Assembly: GCF_026241855.1 (NCBI RefSeq)
Contig: NZ_JAPJDC010000001.1
Span: 2,976,001-3,040,000 of the forward strand
Reading direction: 5' to 3'
Length of the DNA stretch: 64,000 nt
DNA from: Curtobacterium flaccumfaciens pv. betae
Lineage (GTDB): Bacteria > Actinomycetota > Actinomycetes > Actinomycetales > Microbacteriaceae
Made by a program: the position numbers and the translations under genes. Below are positions 16,075 to 24,659 of the stretch, one piece after another (position 1 is the stretch's first letter; each line of letters starts with the position of its first letter). Under the pieces are notes generated by a model. The model was not told the DNA's origin. It saw only the letters and a program-made list of their open reading frames with translations, and made no database searches.

Positions 16075-17514
16075 ATGAGCGACCGACTGCGTGCCTTCCG
16101 ACCGTCCCTGGCCGACGGCACCGCCGTCCGGATCGGCGCGGTGCTGGCCGTCGTGGGAGTACTCGCCCTGTCGGGCGTCATCGCCGTCGGCGTCACGCAT
16201 CTGGGGTTCCTCCGATCGGGCCATCGTTCTGCATTCGTTGCGTGGACACTGATCGCTTGGACCGTCTTCGTGATCGCCGTGCTCGCGGTGCGTTTCGTGC
16301 CCGTCCGGTGGATGACCACCATGGTCATCGGCGGAGCGGTGGTGATCGGCATCGCCGCGCTGGTCGGACCGCCGAACACGAGCACCGACTCCGCCCGGTA
16401 CGCGTGGGACGGCATCGTCCAGCATGCCGGTGTCTCACCGTACGCGCACACCCCCCAGTCCGCGGCACTGTCCGGTCTCCGACCCGGCTGGTTGTTCCCC
16501 GACAAGGTCGACGGCACGTGCGATCCGCTGAAGCCCCGGTTCCGCGGGCTCGGCGACGGCGCGGACGGGCACTGCACCGCGATCAACCGGCCGGACGTCA
16601 CGACGATCTACCCGCCGATGGCGCAGCTGTGGTTCGCCGCGGTGCGGTTCTTCGTGCCGGCGACCGCGCAGTACCTGCCGTTCCAGGTCGCCGGGCTGCT
16701 CGTGTCGCTCGGTGTGACCGTCGGGCTCGTCCTGGTGCTCCGCCGGATCGGCCGTCCGACCTGGTGGGCGGCGCTCTGGGCCTGGTCGCCGCTCGTCGCC
16801 TCCGAGGCGGTCACCAACTCGCACGTCGACGTCGTCGGCGCCGCCCTCGCCACGGCCGGTGTCGTGCTCGTCGCCTTCGGCCGGCCGATCTGGGGCGGCA
16901 TCGCGCTCGGGGCTGCGACCGCGACGAAGCTCATCCCGGCGATCGTGTACCCGCCGTTGCTCGGCCGCGGTCGGGCCTGGTGGGCGATCCCGATCGGCAT
17001 CGCGGTGTTCGGGCTGCTCTACGTGCCCTACGTGCTGACGACCGGGCTCGACGTGCTCGGGTACCTGCCCGGCTACCTGAACGAGGAGGGCTACGAGGAC
17101 GGCTCCCGGTTCGCGCTGGTGTCGCTCGTGGTCAAGGGCGACGCTGCGACCCTGGTGGTGGGGCTCCTGGTGCTGCTGGCGGCGTTCGTGGCGTGGCGGT
17201 TGTCCGACCCGGCGCGGCCGTGGTCGGGCGAGGTCCTGATGATCGGCGTGACGTTCCTCGCCGTCACGCCGCGCTACCCCTGGTACGCGCTGCTGCTCAT
17301 CCCGTTCGTGGTGCTGTCCGGGCGGTGGGAGTGGTTGTCGATCGGCCTCGCCATCGCGCTGCGCGGGGTGTGGCCGTCGGCGGACGCCTACCGGTGGTGG
17401 TTGCTCGCGGCCGTGGTGGTCATCGTGGTCGTCACGCTCCTGCGCACGGAGCGGTCGGAGTGGCGACGGTGGTGGGAGCGGCTGTCGTTCCGGCGCGTGG
17501 AACACGTACGCTGA
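16075..17514 (+). CDS. Polyprenol-phosphate-mannose-dependent mannosyltransferase-like (GT87/DUF2029)
   Basis: This 479-aa multi-spanning protein has 10-13 membrane segments and resembles the actinobacterial GT-C fold enzymes that use polyprenol-phosphate mannose to elongate cell-envelope mannans or lipoglycans. Acidic residues in the first extracytoplasmic loop (PPNTSTDSARYAWDG) and the SPYAHTP motif match this class. TAGCCT lies 9 nt before the ATG. It is divergent from the Mo-oxidoreductase and 5 nt ahead of moaA, but has no obvious role in molybdenum metabolism. The acceptor is unknown. Confidence 0.8.
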   Translation: MSDRLRAFRPSLADGTAVRIGAVLAVVGVLALSGVIAVGVTHLGFLRSGHRSAFVAWTLIAWTVFVIAVLAVRFVPVRWMTTMVIGGAVVIGIAALVGPPNTSTDSARYAWDGIVQHAGVSPYAHTPQSAALSGLRPGWLFPDKVDGTCDPLKPRFRGLGDGADGHCTAINRPDVTTIYPPMAQLWFAAVRFFVPATAQYLPFQVAGLLVSLGVTVGLVLVLRRIGRPTWWAALWAWSPLVASEAVTNSHVDVVGAALATAGVVLVAFGRPIWGGIALGAATATKLIPAIVYPPLLGRGRAWWAIPIGIAVFGLLYVPYVLTTGLDVLGYLPGYLNEEGYEDGSRFALVSLVVKGDAATLVVGLLVLLAAFVAWRLSDPARPWSGEVLMIGVTFLAVTPRYPWYALLLIPFVVLSGRWEWLSIGLAIALRGVWPSADAYRWWLLAAVVVIVVVTLLRTERSEWRRWWERLSFRRVEHVR

Positions 17515-17519
17515 CGACC

Positions 17520-18572
17520 ATGGCACCCGCGATCCTGCTCGGTACGACCGGCTCCGTGGACCCGGCTCCCGCCGGGCTCGTCGACCGCTTCGGGCGTCGC
17601 GCCGTCGACCTCCGGGTGTCGCTGACCGAGCGCTGCAACCTGCGCTGCACCTACTGCATGCCCGCGGCCGGGCTGCCGTTCGCCCCCGACGAGGCCCTGA
17701 TGACGGCGACCGAGATCGAGCGGCTGGTCCGGATCGGCTCGTCGCGGTTCGGCGTCCGCAAGGTCCGGTTCACCGGCGGGGAGCCGATGCTCCGGCACGA
17801 CCTGGTCGACGTGATCGCCCGGTGCGCCGCGCTGCCCGACGCACCGGAGCTGTCGCTCACCACGAACGCGATCGGCCTCGCCCACCGCGCCCAGGGCCTG
17901 TACGACGCCGGGCTGCGGCGCGTGAACGTGTCGCTCGACACCGTCGACCCCGACGTCTTCACCACCGTGACCCGCCGCCCGTTCCTCGACAAGGTGATCG
18001 CCGGACTGTCGGCCGCGCACGACGCCGGACTCGACATCAAGGTGAACGCGGTGCTGCTGCGCGGGATCAACGACGAGGCCGCCCCGGAGCTCCTCCGCTG
18101 GTGCCTGGAGCGTGGCTACGAGCTGCGGTTCATCGAGCAGATGCCCCTGGACCCCGACCACGCCTGGGACCGCACCTCGATGATCACCGCCGCCGAGATC
18201 CGCGCGCTGCTGGCGACGTCGTTCGTGCTCACCCCGGACGACGCCCCGCGCGACGGTGCCCCGGCGGAGCGGTACCGCGTGCACGACTCCGTGACCGGCG
18301 AGCCCCTCGGCACCGTCGGCATCATCGCGAGCATCACCGAGTCGTTCTGCGCCGACTGCACCCGCACCCGGCTGACCGCCGACGGGCACGTGCGCAGCTG
18401 CCTGTTCTCCGACGAGGAGACCGACGTGCTCGGGCCGATGCGCTCCGGGGCGGACGACGACCAGGTCGCCGAGCTCTGGCGGCTCGCGATGTGGGCGAAG
18501 CCGCGCGACCACGGTGACGACAGCGACGAGCTCGTGCACCCGACGCGTGGCATGAGTGCGATCGGCGGCTGA
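17520..18572 (+). CDS. moaA: GTP 3',8-cyclase MoaA
   Basis: This 350-aa radical-SAM enzyme makes 3',8-cyclo-GTP, the first step of molybdenum cofactor synthesis. The N-terminal SAM cluster is Cys39-x3-Cys43-x2-Cys46 (ERCNLRCTYCMP), FTGGEPMLR is present, and the second cluster is Cys277, Cys280 and Cys294. The C-terminus ends in GG, which is required for activity in the family. TACGCT ends 7 nt before the ATG, inside the preceding gene, so moaA may have its own leaderless promoter as well as readthrough. moaD follows by 3 nt; moaC is not in the window. Confidence 0.97.
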   Translation: MAPAILLGTTGSVDPAPAGLVDRFGRRAVDLRVSLTERCNLRCTYCMPAAGLPFAPDEALMTATEIERLVRIGSSRFGVRKVRFTGGEPMLRHDLVDVIARCAALPDAPELSLTTNAIGLAHRAQGLYDAGLRRVNVSLDTVDPDVFTTVTRRPFLDKVIAGLSAAHDAGLDIKVNAVLLRGINDEAAPELLRWCLERGYELRFIEQMPLDPDHAWDRTSMITAAEIRALLATSFVLTPDDAPRDGAPAERYRVHDSVTGEPLGTVGIIASITESFCADCTRTRLTADGHVRSCLFSDEETDVLGPMRSGADDDQVAELWRLAMWAKPRDHGDDSDELVHPTRGMSAIGG

Positions 18573-18575
18573 GGC

Positions 18576-18824
18576 TTGACCACGATCCGGTTCTTCGCCG
18601 CTGCCCGCGCTGCCGTGGGCGTCGACTCCCTGACCACGACGGACCCCACCATCGAGGCCGCCCTCGGCGCGATCGACGCGGCCGACGTCGCGGACCCTGC
18701 GCGCTGGAGTGCGTTGCAGGAGCGCTGCTCGTACCTGGTCGACGGCGTGACCACGCGTGACCGGGCGACCTCGCTCGACGGTGTCGAGGTCGTCGACGTC
18801 ATGCCGCCCTTCGCCGGCGGCTGA
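18576..18824 (+). CDS. moaD: Molybdopterin synthase small subunit MoaD
   Basis: This 82-aa ubiquitin-like sulfur carrier donates sulfur to the molybdopterin precursor. It has IRFFAAARAAVG at the start and the C-terminal PPFAGG, whose terminal Gly-Gly is adenylated and thiocarboxylated by MoeB (a candidate is encoded at 23506). The start is TTG at 18576, 3 nt after the moaA stop; the only GAGG is too near to act as a normal ribosome site, so coupling to moaA is likely. The large subunit moaE is not in the window. Confidence 0.93.
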   Translation: MTTIRFFAAARAAVGVDSLTTTDPTIEAALGAIDAADVADPARWSALQERCSYLVDGVTTRDRATSLDGVEVVDVMPPFAGG

Positions 18825-18841
18825 GTTCGGCGGCTGAGCGG

Positions 18842-19260
18842 TACGCCCGTTCCTTCCCAGAACGCGCGCGATACCTGGTGCTTTCGGGCATACCTGGTGC
18901 GAACTTCCGACCAGGTACGCCCGATTCGACCAGGTACGCCCGGAACGACCCGGTACGCCCGACTCGACCCCGTGCCCGCGCACCCCGCACCCGTTCCTTC
19001 CCAGAACGCCCGCGATACCTGGCGTCTCCGGGCGTACCGTGTCGGAACTTTCGACCAGGTACGCCCGATTCGACCAGGTACGCCCGGAACGACCGGGTAC
19101 GCCCGACTCGACCCCGTGCCCGCGCCCGCGCCCGCGCACCCCGCGCCCGTTCCTTCCCAGAACGCGCGCGATACCTGGTGCTTCCGGGCATACCGTGTCG
19201 GAACTTCCGACCAGGTAAGCCCGATTCGACCAGGTACGCCCGGAACGACCCGCCCGCGCC
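18842..19260. repeat. Tandem array of three 144-156 bp units
   Basis: Three head-to-tail units begin at CGTTCCTTCCCAGAACG (18848, 18992, 19148); the second unit is longer by about 12 bp of extra GCCCGC. Each unit holds TACCTGG near its start and two to three CCAGGTACGCCCG-type subrepeats, so TACCTGG/CCAGGTA can pair within a unit. This 450-bp gap between moaD and the antiporter shows no credible gene; all frames are arginine- and proline-rich. Confidence 0.85.
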
Positions 19261-19275
19261 CGACCCCGCCCCGCC

Positions 19276-20376
19276 CTACGGCGAGACGGACAGCACGATG
19301 AACGCGGCGAAGATCACCAGGTGCACCCCACCCTGCAGCCGAGTGGCACGACCGGGCAGCACGGTGAGCACCGCCGCGACGATCGTCAGCGCGAGCAACA
19401 CGATCTGCGACGGCCCGAGCCCGAGCAGCAGCGTCCCCGGCATGAACAGCGAGGCGACCGCGATCGAGGGGATCGTCAGACCGATCGACGCCATCGCGGA
19501 ACCCATCGCCAGGTTCAGGCTCGTCTGGATCCGGTTCCGTGCGGCGGCCTTCGACGCGGCGATGCCCTCCGGCAGCAGGATGAGCAGCGCGATCACGACA
19601 CCGACGAACGACGGCGGGAACCCGACGGCGGCGACCCCGGCCTCGATCGCGGGCGACTCCACCTTGGCGAGCCCGACCACGGCGACGAGCGCGACGACGA
19701 GCAGCCCGAGCGACACCATCGTGGTGCGTCCGGACGGGCGGGCGGCGTGGGCGTCCTCGGACTCGACGAGCACCCCGCCGGCACGGTTGACCGGCAGGAA
19801 GAAGTCGCGGTGCGCCACGGTCTGCGTGACGACGAACAGCCCGTAGAGCACCAGTGACGCGATCGCGACGAACACCAGCTGCGTCCCCGTGAAGGAGGCG
19901 TCGTCGGTGCCGGTGGTGAACGTCGGCAGCACCAGGGTCAGCACGGCGAGCGCGGCCACCGTCATGGTCGCGGCGCTCGCGCCCTCCTGGTTGAAGCGCA
20001 CGGTGTTGTGCCGCAGGGTCCCGATCAGGATCGCGAGGCCGACCAGCCCGTTCATCGTGATCATCACCGCCGAGAACACCGTGTCGCGCGCCAGGGTCTC
20101 GGCCTGCGCACCGCCCGAGCTCGACAGCGAGATGATGAGCGCGACCTCGATGATCGTCACGGCGACGGCCAGCACGAGCGAGCCGAAGGGTTCCCCGACC
20201 CGGTGTGCGACGACCTCGGCGTGGTGGACGGCCGCCAGGACCGTGACCGCGAGCACGACGGCGACGACGACCACCACGGCGGTGCCGAGCCCGTAGCGGC
20301 CGTACGAGAACGCGAGCACGACGGCCGCCAGGATCGGCGTGGCCACGGGCCACACCTTGGGGAGCCAGGAGGTCAT
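19276..20376 (-). CDS. Calcium/cation:proton antiporter, ChaA-like
   Basis: This 366-aa inner-membrane exchanger of the CaCA superfamily has about 11 membrane segments. The first alpha-repeat contains HHAEVVAHRVGEPFGSLVLA and VTIIEVALI with the key Glu; the second repeat contains ILLPEGIAASKAA, again with an acidic ion-binding residue. It likely exports calcium or sodium/potassium for protons. A GACAAT -10-like box ends 6 nt before the ATG (complement of 20383-20388). It lies downstream of modC on the same strand with only 12 nt between the two, but nothing links it to molybdate. Confidence 0.9.
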   Translation of the reverse strand: MTSWLPKVWPVATPILAAVVLAFSYGRYGLGTAVVVVVAVVLAVTVLAAVHHAEVVAHRVGEPFGSLVLAVAVTIIEVALIISLSSSGGAQAETLARDTVFSAVMITMNGLVGLAILIGTLRHNTVRFNQEGASAATMTVAALAVLTLVLPTFTTGTDDASFTGTQLVFVAIASLVLYGLFVVTQTVAHRDFFLPVNRAGGVLVESEDAHAARPSGRTTMVSLGLLVVALVAVVGLAKVESPAIEAGVAAVGFPPSFVGVVIALLILLPEGIAASKAAARNRIQTSLNLAMGSAMASIGLTIPSIAVASLFMPGTLLLGLGPSQIVLLALTIVAAVLTVLPGRATRLQGGVHLVIFAAFIVLSVSP

Positions 20377-20388
20377 CCGACCATTGTC

Positions 20389-21429
20389 TCAACCGCGGGG
20401 CGCGTAGACCGCCACTTCGGCTGCGGGGACGTCGATGCACACCGCGTCGCCGGGGGCGATCCCGAGCGCGGTCAGCCGCGCGAGCGTCAGGTCCGCCACC
20501 AGGTCACCGGCCCGCACCCGCACCAGTCCGTCGCGCGGCTCGAGCGACGAGACGGTGCGCGCGGCTCCGGCACCGTTCCGCGTCAGCACGGCGGCCGTCG
20601 GGTGGAAGGCAGCCAGGGCGGGCCGGCCGGGAGGCACGGCGTGCGTCCCGGACGCCAGCTCACCCCCGCCGTCGATCGCGATCCCACCCCCGGTGGCGGT
20701 CCCGCGCACCAGCGCGAGTCCGGAGAACGTCGCGGCGAACGCACTCGTCGGACGACCGAGCACGGCCGCGGGGGTGCCCTGCTCGACCACCCGGCCGCCC
20801 TCGAGCACGACGACGCGGTCGGCCAGGGCGACGACCTCGACCGGGTCGTGGGTGACGAGCACCGCGGGCCGGCCGGCGACGGCGGTCCGGAGTGCCGCGC
20901 GGACCTCGTCCTGCGCGCCGACGTCGAGCGCCGAGGTCGGTTCGTCGAGCAGCAGCACCGCCGGGTCGGTGGCGAGCGCCCGGGCGATCGCGACACGCTG
21001 CGCCTGACCCCCCGAGAGAGTCCCGGGGTCACGGGTGGCCAGGTCGGCGACCCCGACGGCGTCTAGCGCATCGCGGGCGAGCTGCCGGGCCGCGGCGCGA
21101 CCGGCTCCGGCGGCTCGGGGCCCGAAGGCGACGTTCCCGACGACGTCGAGGAACGGGAACAGATCGGGCCGCTGTGCGACGAGTCCGGTCCGACGGCGGT
21201 GCGCGGGCAGGGTGTGCCGTGGACTCGAGGCACGGACCCCGTCGAGTTCGATGAGGCCAGAGTCGATCGGCAGCAGCCCGGCCAGGGCCTCGAGCACCGT
21301 CGACTTGCCCGCGCCGTTCGGCCCGATGACCGCCAGGCACTCCCCCGCCCGGACCTCGATCGCGACGTCGACGTCCCGCGGCTCGACGACGACGTGCGCC
21401 CGGACTCCCATCGCACCCTCGGCCGTCAT
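20389..21429 (-). CDS. modC: Molybdate ABC transporter ATP-binding protein ModC
   Basis: This 346-aa ATPase powers molybdate import. Walker A is GPNGAGKST (near residue 37), the Q-loop is AQRPDLF, the ABC signature is LSGGQAQR, Walker B is VLLLDEP and the switch His is in VTHDP. The C-terminal about 60 residues form a single Mop/TOBE-like molybdate-binding domain ([20 protein letters not shown]). The ATG at 21429 overlaps the modB stop (ATGA). It is the last gene of the regulator-modA-modB-modC operon. Confidence 0.94.
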   Translation of the reverse strand: MTAEGAMGVRAHVVVEPRDVDVAIEVRAGECLAVIGPNGAGKSTVLEALAGLLPIDSGLIELDGVRASSPRHTLPAHRRRTGLVAQRPDLFPFLDVVGNVAFGPRAAGAGRAAARQLARDALDAVGVADLATRDPGTLSGGQAQRVAIARALATDPAVLLLDEPTSALDVGAQDEVRAALRTAVAGRPAVLVTHDPVEVVALADRVVVLEGGRVVEQGTPAAVLGRPTSAFAATFSGLALVRGTATGGGIAIDGGGELASGTHAVPPGRPALAAFHPTAAVLTRNGAGAARTVSSLEPRDGLVRVRAGDLVADLTLARLTALGIAPGDAVCIDVPAAEVAVYAPRG

Positions 21430-22226
21430 GCCAGGGCTCCGCGGGTCCGGAACGACGAGGCCCCGATGACGACGACGGCCACCACGACGAGCACGACCGC
21501 CAGCGCCACCGCGGTGTCCGGGTCGACCTCGCGCTGCAGGTAGACCTCGAGCGGCAGGGTCCGCGTGACCCCCTGCAGGCTGCCGGCGAAGGTCAGGGTG
21601 GCCCCGAACTCGCCGAGCGCCCGGGCGAAGCACAGCACGAGCCCGGACACGATCCCCGGCAGGACCCGCGGCGTCGTGACGGTCAGGAACGTCCGGGTCG
21701 GCCCGGCGCCCAGCGTCGCGGCGACCCGCTCGTACCGGTCACCCTCGACGCGGAGCGCCCCCTCGACCGAGGACACCAGGAACGGCATCGCGACGAAGGT
21801 CTGCGCGATGACCACCGCCGTCGTGGTGAACGCGATGTGCAGGCCGTGGTCGTCGAGGAACGCCCCGACCACCCCGAGCCGACCGAAGGCCGCGAGCAGG
21901 GCGAGACCACCGACCACCGGCGGCAGCACGAGCGGCAGGAGCACGACGGCCCGGGCGACGCCGACCCAGCGCGACCGCGACCGCGCGAACAGCACGGCGA
22001 GCGGGTACCCGAGGACGAACGCGACGCCCGTGGCCGCGAGCGCCGTGCCGAGGCTGAGCGCGAGCGCGGTCAGTGACGCGGTGGAGGTCACGAGCCCGAC
22101 GAACGACGACCAGTCCACCCGGCCGAGCATCGCGAGCACCGGCACGACGACGAACAGCCCGCCGAGCACCGCGGGCAGCGGGAGCCACCACGCGACCGGC
22201 GGCCGTCCGTCAGCGCGCGGAGCCAC
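21426..22226 (-). CDS. modB: Molybdate ABC transporter permease ModB
   Basis: This 266-aa inner-membrane permease has about six membrane segments and the permease-ATPase coupling loop [20 protein letters not shown] (the EAA-type loop, near residue 180), followed by [17 protein letters not shown], which is diagnostic for molybdate/sulfate permeases. The start is GTG at 22226, 3 nt after modA. It works with ModA and ModC. Confidence 0.95.
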   Translation of the reverse strand: MAPRADGRPPVAWWLPLPAVLGGLFVVVPVLAMLGRVDWSSFVGLVTSTASLTALALSLGTALAATGVAFVLGYPLAVLFARSRSRWVGVARAVVLLPLVLPPVVGGLALLAAFGRLGVVGAFLDDHGLHIAFTTTAVVIAQTFVAMPFLVSSVEGALRVEGDRYERVAATLGAGPTRTFLTVTTPRVLPGIVSGLVLCFARALGEFGATLTFAGSLQGVTRTLPLEVYLQREVDPDTAVALAVVLVVVAVVVIGASSFRTRGALA

Positions 22227-22229
22227 GGG

Positions 22230-23033
22230 TCAGGGCTTCCCGAAGCCCGCGTCGGAGAGCACGCGCTGCCCGGCCGCGGAGCGGACGTACTCCGAGAACG
22301 CCTGCGCGAGCTCCGGGTCCTGGGATTCCCGGAGCACGCCGATCGGGTACGTGTTGACGGCCTTGCTCGATTCGTCGAACGGGACCCCGTCCACCTTGCC
22401 GCCGGCCCCCCGGACGTCCGTCACGTAGACGAGTCCGGCATCGGCCTGACCGGACTCGACCTTGCCGAGCACGTCGGTGACGGACTGCTCCTCGCTGACC
22501 GGCTCGAGGTCGACGCCCGATGCGGACTCGACCTTCGCCGTCGCGGCACCGCACGGCACCGGGGCGGCGCACGTGACGAGCTGGACACCCGGAGCCGTCA
22601 GGTCGTCGAGGCCGCCGATGCCCCGCGGGTTGCCCGGGGCGACCGCGATCTCGAGCGTGTTCGTGGCGAAGGCCCGCGGCGACCCGGTCACCAGGTCACC
22701 CGAGGTCAGCTTCGTCATGTTCGCCTGGTCCGCCGCGGCGAACACGTCGGCGGGGGCGCCGTTCTGGATCTGGGTGACGAGGTCGCTGGAGCCGGCGAAC
22801 GAGAACCGGATCGAGGCGCCGGGGTGCGCGGTCTCGTACTGCTTGCCCAGGGTCGTGAAGGTCTGCTGCAGGGACGCGGCGGCGAAGACGGTGATCGAAC
22901 CCGACACGTCGGCGTCCGCGCTCGACGACGGTGACGAGGACCCCGCGGGAGCGTCGGCGGTGGAACACGCCGACAGGCCGAGCGTCGCCAGGACGGCGAG
23001 GGGTACGAGCAACGAGCGGGAACGACGGGTCAT
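22230..23033 (-). CDS. modA: Molybdate-binding lipoprotein ModA
   Basis: This 267-aa lipoprotein captures molybdate or tungstate. The signal peptide ends with the lipobox LSAC (Cys near residue 23), then a serine-rich spacer. The mature domain has the ModA pattern: ITVFAAASLQQTF, FSFAGSSDLVTQIQNGAPADVFAAAD (the serines contact the oxyanion) and ADAGLVYVTD near the hinge. The ATG at 23033 overlaps the stop of the upstream regulator gene (ATGA). Confidence 0.95.
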   Translation of the reverse strand: MTRRSRSLLVPLAVLATLGLSACSTADAPAGSSSPSSSADADVSGSITVFAAASLQQTFTTLGKQYETAHPGASIRFSFAGSSDLVTQIQNGAPADVFAAADQANMTKLTSGDLVTGSPRAFATNTLEIAVAPGNPRGIGGLDDLTAPGVQLVTCAAPVPCGAATAKVESASGVDLEPVSEEQSVTDVLGKVESGQADAGLVYVTDVRGAGGKVDGVPFDESSKAVNTYPIGVLRESQDPELAQAFSEYVRSAAGQRVLSDAGFGKP

Positions 23034-23446
23034 CGGGGGTCCTCCTGGTGGGCGGGTGCCTCGACGGCGACCATCGTGGCCTTGACGGACGCCACCGCGA
23101 CGGACCCGACCTCGAGCCCCAGGTCGCGGACGGCCTCGGCACTCATCAGGGACACCACACGGTGCGGACCGCACTGCAGTTCGACCTGCGCCATCACGGT
23201 GTCGACGACCAGGTCGGTGACGATCCCGACGAAGCGGTTGCGCGCCGAGCTCTTCACCGCGGACGCCGGGTCGGTCAGCTCCGAGCTGCGTTCCCGTGCG
23301 TAGGCGGCGACCTCGCGACCGTCGACCACGGCTCGCCCCGCGTCGTCCGTGGCACGGGTGAAGGTGCCGCCGTCGACGAGCCGACGAACGGTGTCGTCAC
23401 TGATCCCGAGGAAGGCCGCAGCCTCCCGTACCCGCAGTTGCGTCAT
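23030..23446 (-). CDS. HTH-Mop (TOBE) molybdate-responsive regulator or molybdate-binding protein
   Basis: This 138-aa protein joins an excisionase/MerR-like helix-turn-helix (residues 4-50, REAAAFLGISDDTVRRLVDGG) to one TOBE/Mop domain (about 70-135, SARNRFVGIV...VVSLMSAEAV). Such proteins bind molybdate with Mop domains and are thought to act as actinobacterial counterparts of ModE. The ATG at 23446 has a TAGGAT -10 box 9 nt upstream; a TTG at 23452 is the alternative. It heads the mod operon and is coupled to modA, so autoregulation of the importer is likely. Confidence 0.88.
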   Translation of the reverse strand: MTQLRVREAAAFLGISDDTVRRLVDGGTFTRATDDAGRAVVDGREVAAYARERSSELTDPASAVKSSARNRFVGIVTDLVVDTVMAQVELQCGPHRVVSLMSAEAVRDLGLEVGSVAVASVKATMVAVEAPAHQEDPR

Positions 23447-23505
23447 GATCAACCGATCCTATCCGCGGATGCGGCGGCAGGGGCGGTGGAGGTGACCAGG
23501 CTGGG

Positions 23506-24564
23506 TCAGGACCGGTGCTCGATCGACACGGGCAGGCCCTCGCGACGCCAGGCCTCGAAGCCGCCGTCGAGCACCGCCACGCGCCTCCCGGCCGGCTGCC
23601 GAGCCGCCCACGCGTCCGCGCGGGGTCCGCGTGCGCAGTAGACGACGACCTCGTCAGCGCCGGTGTCGTCGGTGACGGCACCGGCGACCACGCCGTCCGC
23701 GCGTTCCTCGGCGGTCCGGACGTCGACGACGACCAGCGGGTCCGACGGGTCCGCCACCCTGGCGGCCAGGGCGGACGGCGCGATGCGCGGCGCCGCGGAG
23801 GCACCGGCAGCAGGTGCCGGTCGACGCGAGGCGGGCCCCCGACGGACGGGGCTCTCGGTCCAGCGCCACCGGCGGGCGTCGACGGTCAGGACGCGTCCGA
23901 GCAGCGGGTCGCCCGTGCCGGTGACCAACGCGAAGACCTGTCCCGCCATCACCGCACCGACCGCGCCGCACAGTGCGGGGACGACACCGTCGAGGGCGCA
24001 TGACCCCTCGTCCGGCAGGGCGTCGGGGTGCACGTCGTGGAAGTCGACGCCGTCGGGCCCGGCGTCGCGGAAGACGCTGACCTGCCCGTCGTGGCCGAGC
24101 ACGGTGCCCCACACGAACGGCACGCCGGCCGCAGCGCAGGCATCCGAGACGGCCCGGGTGACCACGACCGAGTCGGCGGCGTCCACCACGACGTCGTGTC
24201 CGGCGACCAGGTCCGGCGTGAACGACGCGACCACGGCGACCGCGTCGAGTTCGGGGTCGACGGCGAGAGCTCGGGCGACCGCGACCCGTGCCTTCGGCGA
24301 GCCGACGTCCGCGGCGGTGAAGAGCGTCTGCCTGGCCAGGTTCGAGGCGTCGACCGCGTCGGGGTCGACCACGGTGAGCCGACCGATCCCGGCGAGGTAC
24401 GCGACCACCGGCGCCCCGAGCCCGCCGGCCCCGACGACGAGGACGCGTGATGTGGCCAGGCGTCGCAGCCCGGTGACCCCGACCTCGGCGAGCGCGGCGG
24501 TCCGCGAACCGAGCTGCACCCGCCCCGGGGAGAGCGCGGCGGCGGGGGCGACGAGGGGTTCCAT
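23506..24564 (-). CDS. moeB: MoeB/ThiF-type adenylyltransferase fused to rhodanese
   Basis: This 352-aa protein joins an E1-like adenylating domain (about residues 15-240; GAGGLGAPV nucleotide loop, DASNLARQTLF with the Arg finger) to a C-terminal rhodanese domain whose active Cys lies in VVYCARGPRAD. It should activate the Gly-Gly tail of MoaD and supply sulfur, as MoeZ/MoeBR does. The two CxxC zinc pairs usual in MoeB are not visible. CAGAAT ends 6 nt before the ATG at 24564; an ATG at 24600 would add 12 residues. Confidence 0.88.
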   Translation of the reverse strand: MEPLVAPAAALSPGRVQLGSRTAALAEVGVTGLRRLATSRVLVVGAGGLGAPVVAYLAGIGRLTVVDPDAVDASNLARQTLFTAADVGSPKARVAVARALAVDPELDAVAVVASFTPDLVAGHDVVVDAADSVVVTRAVSDACAAAGVPFVWGTVLGHDGQVSVFRDAGPDGVDFHDVHPDALPDEGSCALDGVVPALCGAVGAVMAGQVFALVTGTGDPLLGRVLTVDARRWRWTESPVRRGPASRRPAPAAGASAAPRIAPSALAARVADPSDPLVVVDVRTAEERADGVVAGAVTDDTGADEVVVYCARGPRADAWAARQPAGRRVAVLDGGFEAWRREGLPVSIEHRS

Positions 24565-24659
24565 CCCGTCATTCTGGCCCGTCGCACCGAACTCCTGCAT
24601 GTGAGAGTTCAGTGCCTGGACGCGGCGGATCCCCAGAGCAGATCGGTACGGTCGCGGGC

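Noticed and set aside
18842..19260. The 18.8-19.3 kb tandem array as a CRISPR array or coding gene
   Set aside because: Units are about 150 bp with no short repeat and unique spacer pattern, no cas gene is near, and every frame is low-complexity Arg/Pro-rich sequence.
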